Source of the DNA: Taxillus chinensis
Lineage: Eukaryota; Streptophyta; Magnoliopsida; Santalales; Loranthaceae
Assembly: GCA_023512835.1 (NCBI GenBank)
Contig: CM042084.1
Span: 10,536,842-10,600,841, forward strand
Direction of reading: 5' to 3'
Length of the DNA: 64,000 nt
A model generated the notes under the pieces. It did not search any database, was not told the origin of the DNA, and worked only from the letters and a program-made list of their open reading frames with translations. Position 1 is the first letter of the stretch, and each line of letters opens with the position of its first letter. Positions 57,139 through 64,000 of the stretch are shown here, piece after piece. The translations under genes were made by a program, and so were the position numbers.

Positions 57139-59564
57139 TGTCACGCCCCCAAATTCCAGGGAACCCAGAACCAGGAACATGACTTCCCCTTGCCCGCACC
57201 CGAAAGGTCAAGGGGTTAGTGACTAGCACCAATAGAGACTACACCGCGGGTGCTATCTCAAATATGTAACTCTGTACAGTCATACATCAAGGGTAATCCT
57301 GTACTTTCCCATACATCATCATGCATATGATAAGTCAAATAGTCATACAGACATTACATCACAAATGGTATGCAAATGCAACTGTCCACGGACCCATGTC
57401 CGGGATACAACACATAATAAAATACAAAATACAATACTGTATCATACATCAGAGTAGTGGGCATCCTCCTGGAAGAAAGTCCTCCACTAGTCTCGGGTCA
57501 CACTTGAAAAGGGTAAACAACAAGTAGGGGTGAACGACAAGCTCAGTAGGTGACCCCAACACTCCACATCATGCAACACATATAAGTCTATACTATATGC
57601 TCAATGTACTCGTGCACCGTGTAGTGTGCACAATCATCAGGACTCAGCCTGCAAACAAATATCAGGACTCAGCCTACTCACACAGGACAACTTGTCCACG
57701 ATCCTCCGTGGGATCCCAGCTCAGGGCACTCAGCCCTAGCTCCACGAGCTCAACATCTCAACTCAGGCCTTAGCCTGTCCACAGCGCAATATGCCCGGCC
57801 ACAGTCGCCACACTGGCCTGCCATCGGTGCATATGCCTGCCACGTCAACCACATAGCACCATCGGTGCATCACGGTGAGAACCCCAACAAGTCACGGAGT
57901 CCATACCCCAATACCTCACACCAACATACTAACATTAGTATGACATATCATTCTCAACATTTCCTTTAGAACTATAGCCAGTCTTCACGAGTAAATCCTT
58001 AATCCTTGATTTATGAAGGAAGTACCCATAGCAGCTATTTTCTTGAAATCAAAAGTCCCGACATTAGGTTCCCATATCATAAATAAGATAATCTGATTTT
58101 TGAGGATTTTTCTGAGATGTCTAACCCCACTTTCCAAAAATTCACCACTACGAACTTTTGGGTTTTTCCGAGATTTTACACTAAATCCCAATTTTCACAT
58201 TCTGAAAGAGTGGGAATTAATTTTTCTAGTATTTTTCTTTGAATCCAAATGGGGGGTATTTCATTATTTACATTGTAACTTAAGTACAATACTTTGGGTA
58301 TAGGTTACAATGTAAATAGGTCCAGTCCAGTACTGTCCAGTGTCCAGTTACACTACAGGAGCTGCGACTCGTAGCTCAGAACCTGCGACTCGTAGCTGCG
58401 GAACGGTGACTCGTAGCTGCGGAGCGCGCCTTGAAGACTCGAAGCGGGTCTTCAAACTTCGACCTTCGGACTACGGGTCTACGAACTACGACCCTACGAA
58501 CTACGAATCTTCGAGCTACAAACTACGAGTCTACGAACTACAACCCTACGAGCTACGAACTACGGGTCTATGAACTACGGGTGTACGAACTACGACCCTG
58601 GATCTTCGACCCTTCGACCCAGAACTTCGGATTTTCATCAGTTCGACCTAGTAATGCGCACAGGGTACTGTTTATCGTCATTTTCACCTGTTCTTCATCT
58701 GAAACGCGCCCAGAAACTCCCAGACGCTCACCACACCCCTATTTCGCCACAAACTACGATATCCACCTCAAAACGCGTTCAAAACGCCTCTAAATCGCGC
58801 AGAAACAACAGAAACACATATAAAATTCCAGATTTCCAAAAATCTAGATCTAAACTTAGATTTCCATGGTTGGCTTATCAACCCTCATGAAAAATACAGT
58901 TAATCAACCCCAAAATCACAGAAACATATATCCACAATGATAATAAACAGTTCTTAACCACAGATCTTATGCTAAACCATTAGATCTAACCCAAAATTGG
59001 TTTTCCCCAAATTCTAGGGTTCATGCTCAATTTCATAAATCATGATAAATTCGTGCATATCCAAAACAAGAGAGAGATAAAAAGTTCAAGGACACCTACT
59101 TGAAGTGAATCTTTGAGCTCCACGAACCCAAATCGCCCCAAATCGCCAAGGCCTCCAAGCTCTCTCAAGCTCTCTCTCTCAAACGCACAAACGTGAAACG
59201 TAAAGTGAAAGCTTCTTTTTTTTCTGCTATTGATATTTCTGCCAGTCAACTGACCTAGTCAAACATTGACCCAGTCAATAATTGACCTCCCAACACAAAA
59301 ATTGACCTCCAAGGCCCTGAACTCCAAATTGAGTCAAACTACAGTCAAAACGCTCGAAATGACGAGCACAACACTAGACTGATATTATCACACGCAAATG
59401 ACCTCTCAAACGCAAAGTCAACAATTGGGTCAAACGGGGCCCCGACTCGGAATCGGACCCAAGTACAGTCAAAATGCTCACATCGACGACTACACTACTG
59501 TCCAGATAGTTACATTCCCATAGAATGACTATCTCTCAAAGCTACCCAAATACGAGTCTTTACA
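57139..59564 (-). mobile_element. Solo LTR of the Tekay-like family inside the Tat/Ogre-like element
   Basis: Begins TGTCACGCCCCC, ends GAGTCTTTACA, with exact target duplication TTTGA (57134-57138 and 59565-59569). It is collinear with the solo LTR at 33886-36019. It has the 13-bp inverted repeat at 58266-58278/58305-58317 and, next to it, a cassette of TACGAACTACGA-like repeats at about 58355-58625. Open frames in the cassette are repeat artefacts. Confidence 0.95.
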
Positions 59565-59872
59565 TTTGACACCGAAGGGTTCCTTCTGCCACTGAAAGAT
59601 AAGTTCATTTCTGTTTTAAGTATTTTGAGACAAATTATGATTGTTTAAAATGAAGAAAGACATCTTTTCTTACCTCGTAATACTACCATTGTTAGCCCTT
59701 TTGAGCTTGAATATATATTTTCATTGACATAACCCGATCCATAGTTCACCCCATTGGGGCATATTATAAATAGCAAGACCCTATTCTGGGGCAGTGTTGT
59801 AAAATAGTTCTCACATTGGGGCAGGATTTGTTTAGACCCCTCATAGATACATACCCCACAATTGGGGCAATT

Positions 59873-59879
<7 letters not shown>

Positions 59880-59935
<56 letters not shown>

Positions 59936-59936
59936 C
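59880..59936. repeat. (TA)n(GA)n microsatellite
   Basis: A TA tract changes into a GA tract. It lies in a region of loose repeats of ATTGGGGCA(A/G)TTTT (about 59750-60150). Confidence 0.9.
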
Positions 59937-61650
59937 AAAAGAAAAGAAACCAGAACAAAATATAACTCTCATGTTGGGGCAGTTTTTAAGACCTCTCATA
60001 GAGATACCCCACAATCGAGGCAATTTTTGTTAGATAGAAAAAAAGATAGCGAAAGAAAAGATAAAAGAAGAAAAGAAACATTTTTATAGCAAGATCCTGC
60101 ATTGGGATAATTTTATAAAATATCCCCCCGTATTGGGGCAATTTTAGCAATTGTGTGAAGTATAGTATGAACTATGGATCGAATCTAGCCTAGAATAGGT
60201 TCGAGCCACTTTATACCCTTTGTTGTTAAACCTAATAGCCCAAGCCTACATTACGGTCCTAATAAAGTCCTCTCTGATTAACCAATCAAATTATTTCTCA
60301 AATGCTAAAAAAAGGAACAAGTCATAGATATCCAAGACAGACTTGATGAAAACCCGTAATAGCATCAAGGGTAAAATACAAAGCCAGCTACAGGGCAAAA
60401 GGAACAAGTATAAAATAAAGCGAGCTTAGTGAAAACCCGAAAGGGCACTAAGAGCAAAATTCAAAGCCAAGAAAAGAAGGTCAAACACTCAAGACCCAAG
60501 ATTAGTCAACATCTTATCCAATTAAGTCATTGAGCATCAAGACTTCGGTAATCAGATATCCTCTCAATCAAGCCTCTGCACAACAAACCCAAGAATATCA
60601 AGGGTCGAAGACTACCAAGCCAACAGCCAGAATCCAAATCAAGTCCTTAAGCCTCAAGATTCAAACAATTGGACATTCGCTCCAACCTTGTCTCTGAACA
60701 CCTAGATCCACACCATCAGATAGAATTATCCATTGATATTTCCAAACCCTCAAATCCATACAATGCCAAGATGAAGGCTACACCTAGTTAGTTCAGAAAC
60801 TTTGGAAGGCTTCCTCTCAAAAGCTTTTGCCTTTCTCAAGCGAGAAAACAAGTGGTGATTCTACATTGCATAATCATGTTTCAAAAATTGTTTTCAACAA
60901 ATTTTATTTTTAAATTCAACTGCTTTGTGTGCGTTACTTTCAATAAAATGTTTATACCCCAACTGAGTTTCTCAGGGTGTCACTCAACAAGAATACCCCG
61001 ACAAAGCAAGGAAAGGTCCCCCGACTGAATAAACCTACTGAAGCCAAAACTACCAACTTCCTAGCAAGGTGCAATTGCTTTGGAACATTTCTTGAGCTTT
61101 GAAATTCTGAAGAAAGTAAGCAAGCCTTCCCAGTGACCGAAGCACCTTCGGCTAAAGAGTTTTCCAAATGAGACCTAAATCCTATTCCCCAGTAAGTCCA
61201 ATTGAATTCCAGCAGCACCAACTCCCTTAGCGGTTTAAGCTCCCTTTTAACATAAAATTCATCATGCATCCTAGACATGCATTTCATTGCATTCCATGCA
61301 TCACTTGCATACATTCATCATTTTCTTCCATTTTAGGAACATTGTCGCCTCTGAAGATCCCAAGAGATCATCCTCAACAAGCTTCCCCAAGTAACCAAGC
61401 TCTAAAGGCTTCCACTGTTCTTTGCGATTTCCCAAGCCCTAGAAGCATCATTGATAATCAAATACAGCATCTCATTATTTTTCAGGTAACCTCGTAGAGT
61501 GATCTCATTGAGTGAACTCGTAGAGGAAGCCCATTTTGAGTCATTAACAAATTTCTTCAGCAATCTTTGATTCCTTTACAGGCCCTAGATGTCATTTCAG
61601 TCCCTCGACCTTAAAGGTCATCCCTTGTACGTATCTGTATCCTTTTTATC
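59937..61650 (+). other. Non-coding 3' region of the Tat/Ogre-like element
   Basis: Loose repeats with TTGGGGCAATTTT continue to 60150. Near 60335-60480 two related units contain GAAAACCCG and AATACAAAGCCA-like words. No pol motifs are seen in any frame. Confidence 0.6.
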
Positions 61651-61655
61651 CTTTT

Positions 61656-62040
61656 GGAAAGTCCACAGGCAGTTCCCCTGCACCTATCTCATCTTTCTTT
61701 TTTCATATTTTTTTAGGAAGTCCGTCGGCAAGTCCCCGGTAACTATCCTTAGTTTTTAAATTTACTTTTGGGAAGTCTACAGACAGTTGCCCTGCACCTA
61801 TCCCACATTTTCTTTTTCATTCTTTTAGGAAGTCCACCGGCAGGTCCCCGGTAATTATCCTCAGTTGTTAAATTTAATTTCGGGAAGTCCGTAGGCAGTC
61901 CGCCTGCATCTATCCCATATTTCCTTTCAATTTCAAGTAAGTCCGTAGGTGGTTACCCTGCACTTGTCCTTCTCGTTTTCTCCATTTGGGAAGTTTGCAG
62001 GCAATTCTCCTGCATCTATCCTACCTTTACTTTTCAATTC
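61656..62040 (+). repeat. Tandem array of 52-60-bp units, alternating in type
   Basis: Seven units start near 61656, 61716, 61770, 61828, 61883, 61937 and 61989, each opening with a form of GGAAGTCCGTAGGCAG. The first five alternate between a CCCCTGCACCTATC type and a CCCCGGTAACTATC type, so the array grew by doubling. 3' tandem repeats before the polypurine tract are known in Ogre elements. Confidence 0.85.
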
Positions 62041-62305
62041 TTGTCGGCCCTAGATACCTTTTCAATTCCTATTAGCCATAGACACCTTTTAAACTTCCAT
62101 CAGATTTTTCCCTTTCTAATTCCTGTTGACCCTAGATGCTTCTTCAATTTTCATTAGCCTTAGAAGCCTCCTTTCCTTCTTAGGGACAGACCCAACCATG
62201 ACGTTCTACCTTGCTTCGACATCATGTAAGTCAGGTAAGTGCTCTAACCCGTCCAACATGATTCCATTCTTATCTTTACACATTGTTTGTATACAAATAA
62301 TGTAC

Positions 62306-62318
62306 AAAGAGGGGCAGT
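62306..62318 (+). other. Polypurine tract
   Basis: AAAGAGGGGCAGT directly precedes the LTR start at 62319, fitting the plus orientation. Confidence 0.7.
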
Positions 62319-64000
62319 TGTTGGACCCCATTTTGTCCGGATTGGACATACACATTTATTGTTGACTTCAAACTTTGTTTCGATTTGTTAATCACTTTGT
62401 ACAAATAAATAAAGAGACGTGACTGCCGATCTGAGAGGGGGATTTCAATGACCTCTTTAAAAAGGTTTTCAAATGCCAAAGAACTAGTTCTGGGCTATAG
62501 AAGATCAAATTTGAAGATCAACGCTTTTGACCGCACTCGAATCTAAGGTCAAACGAAAAAATTATGGTCAAAACTGTTTTTTAGACCACTAATAGTGATC
62601 AACTGATAGCCAACGGTCAAAACGATACCCCGCATCAGGTCACGAACCTCGTTTTTGCATTCTACTCACTTTCCTGAGAATTTTGACATATATATTACAT
62701 ATATTTACTACAGAGCTTATTTTTGAAAAAAAAATATATAAATACTTTTTCGATAATAAAGCGGTTTAGGGACGCGCAATACAGTCTCGGCACAAAAATA
62801 AACTCATTTTCTAGAAAAAAAAAAAGATACGGGGTCGCTCGTCATGACGCCCCGAGTCCAAAACTTATTTTGTCACATTTTATTGAAAGTCTGATTGTTT
62901 TGTCGATCCCAAAAACCCAAAATATCAGTTAAAAACTACAAAATGGAACAATAAAATTCTTTTTTTTCTCTTCTTTTCCCGCCTACACTTAGCCACGTGT
63001 CAGTGTATCACTAGTTCATAATAATAAAACAAAAAAATCAAAAATAACAAAAAAAAAAAAAATAAAACAAAAAAACTCAACCACACGTCGCCCTTATCTC
63101 TTCACGCGTCTTCAGCTTCCCTGTTCTCTCTCCCCCCTCTCTTGTCGTTTTCCTCACTCCACGCCACAGCAGCCGCGACCACCATGCCAGGCCACCACCC
63201 CCATGCCCGGCCAACCTCCTCCGCGCCTACCCACACCACGCCCATGCCTACCCGATCCATGCTGCCCCACCCGAGCCAAGGTATGGCCACACCGAACCCA
63301 TCCACTTGCAGCGAACCCATGGGTACCGATCCACCAGCCGGCTCACCCCCGAACCCTAATTCTATCCTATTTAAACCCCAAGATCGAACAATCAAAAGGG
63401 GGGCTCTCTTCACAATCCAAAAATAAAATCAAAGTTCACTCTTCAATTTTCATTTTCTCCCTCAAATTCTAGAAAGTTCCCCCGGTCGGAATCAAGCTGC
63501 CGGACGCTACCACGTCAAAACTAGCTAGCCTCCAAAACCTCCATTTATCTTACCCGTTCACCCCTTCCAGCACAACAGTCTGCTAGGCATCGATTCATGC
63601 CTCAGCCACCCCCAACCACCGGCCGTCTTCCTCTGGTACGCGTCAAGCCTCAACGGAGACCGATCGCTCTAACGACTTCTCTCAACATGCCCAGACTCGC
63701 CACGCCTCACCAGCCCATGTTGCAGCTGACCACAAGCCCTCCATCCAACTCATTGCAGCAGTCTCCTAAGCTTCGGTTCACAACACCGATGGTCCCAACC
63801 ATCCTCAACGACGTTTCTGTCATGCCCTGAGCCACCGCTCCTTGCCGACGTCGCCGCACTGCATTTCCCTCTTCTATTCATCTCAGCTTCTAGAGGGAGG
63901 TTGGTTTGATCTACAAGGTTAAAGAAGATTGTTTTAACTGTTGTTTGTTTGAGTTGTCTGCGATTTTGATTTGTTGATATTAATTTCCTTTTTGTTCTAT
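62319..64000 (+). repeat. 3' LTR of the Tat/Ogre-like element, 3'-partial
   Basis: Matches 52742-53766 with small indels (including an extra GTCGCTCGTCATGACGCC-type segment near 62834-62865). After the TATTTAAACCCC promoter-like site it continues with sequence not found in the 5' LTR (63390-64000). Pro-rich frames inside are LTR noise. It runs off the window. Confidence 0.88.

Larger units (their letters stand above)
52742..64000 (+). mobile_element. Tat/Ogre-like Gypsy element lacking pol, right end outside the window
   Basis: 5' LTR 52742-54173, primer site at 54177-54193, gag 55222-56751, a long non-coding region with tandem repeats, a polypurine tract at 62306-62318, and the 3' LTR starting at 62319. 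No reverse transcriptase, RNase H or integrase motif is seen anywhere, so it is a large non-autonomous derivative. A solo LTR is inserted at 57139-59564. The target duplication cannot be checked because the right end is not in the window. Confidence 0.88.

Noticed and set aside
58340..58793. Open frames rich in Tyr/Thr/Leu (for example repeated LRTTGLRTT-like peptides)
   Set aside because: They are translations of the TACGAACTACGA-type repeat cassette of a solo LTR; overlapping frames are all open, as expected for short repeats.
63102..63472. Pro/His-rich open frames, also at 53471-53791
   Set aside because: Both sets lie at the same place in the two LTRs of one element, without domain features; coding is unlikely.

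Overview
This is a plant nuclear window. The evidence is spliced genes with GT-AG introns, a class VII receptor-like cytoplasmic kinase, a chloroplast-type 13-lipoxygenase gene family, and plant-specific LTR retrotransposon lineages (Tekay-like chromovirus, Athila-like, Tat/Ogre-like, several Copia). AT-rich spacers with TA, CT and CA microsatellites fit a mid-sized or large angiosperm genome. I cannot name the species.

Layout. (1) 1-2030: the 3' five exons of an apparently intact receptor-like cytoplasmic kinase, the only gene here that looks functional. (2) 4294-24709: a minus-strand Tekay-like Gypsy element with 2.3-kb LTRs and an exact 5-bp target duplication. Its protease codons are split by a plus-strand Athila-like element (10117-20598). 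That element has decayed gag-pol, an array of six hairpins at 82-bp spacing, and a 788-codon reading frame in the env position that ends in an Ulp1/C48-like cysteine protease domain. (3) 24715-29512: an old decayed LTR and AT-rich DNA without genes. (4) 29518-31262: a very young non-autonomous Gypsy derivative. (5) 31447-49271: two broken lipoxygenase copies on the minus strand. Copy A keeps the 3' exons and copy B keeps exons 1-7. A plus-strand Copia element, itself interrupted by a solo LTR, is inserted in copy A exon 6. A fairly young minus-strand Copia lies in an intron of copy B. (6) 50480-52741: a Copia remnant with a tandemly duplicated LTR and a truncated LTR fragment. (7) 52742 to the end: a Tat/Ogre-like element with LTRs, gag and 3' tandem repeats but no pol, hit by a second solo LTR of the family seen at 33886.

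How the pieces relate. Almost all of the window is nested retroelement layers, and target duplications and continuous reading frames let the insertion order be read. The host genes are the kinase at the left edge and the lipoxygenase cluster, which has been inactivated by frameshifts, deletions and insertions.

Most interesting: the Athila-like element that combines an evenly spaced RNA-hairpin array with a downstream Ulp1-like protease frame, and an LTR family that keeps an exact 13-bp hairpin next to a fast-changing repeat cassette. Coordinates and splice sites were read by eye; domain names rest on motif recognition, not on database searches.
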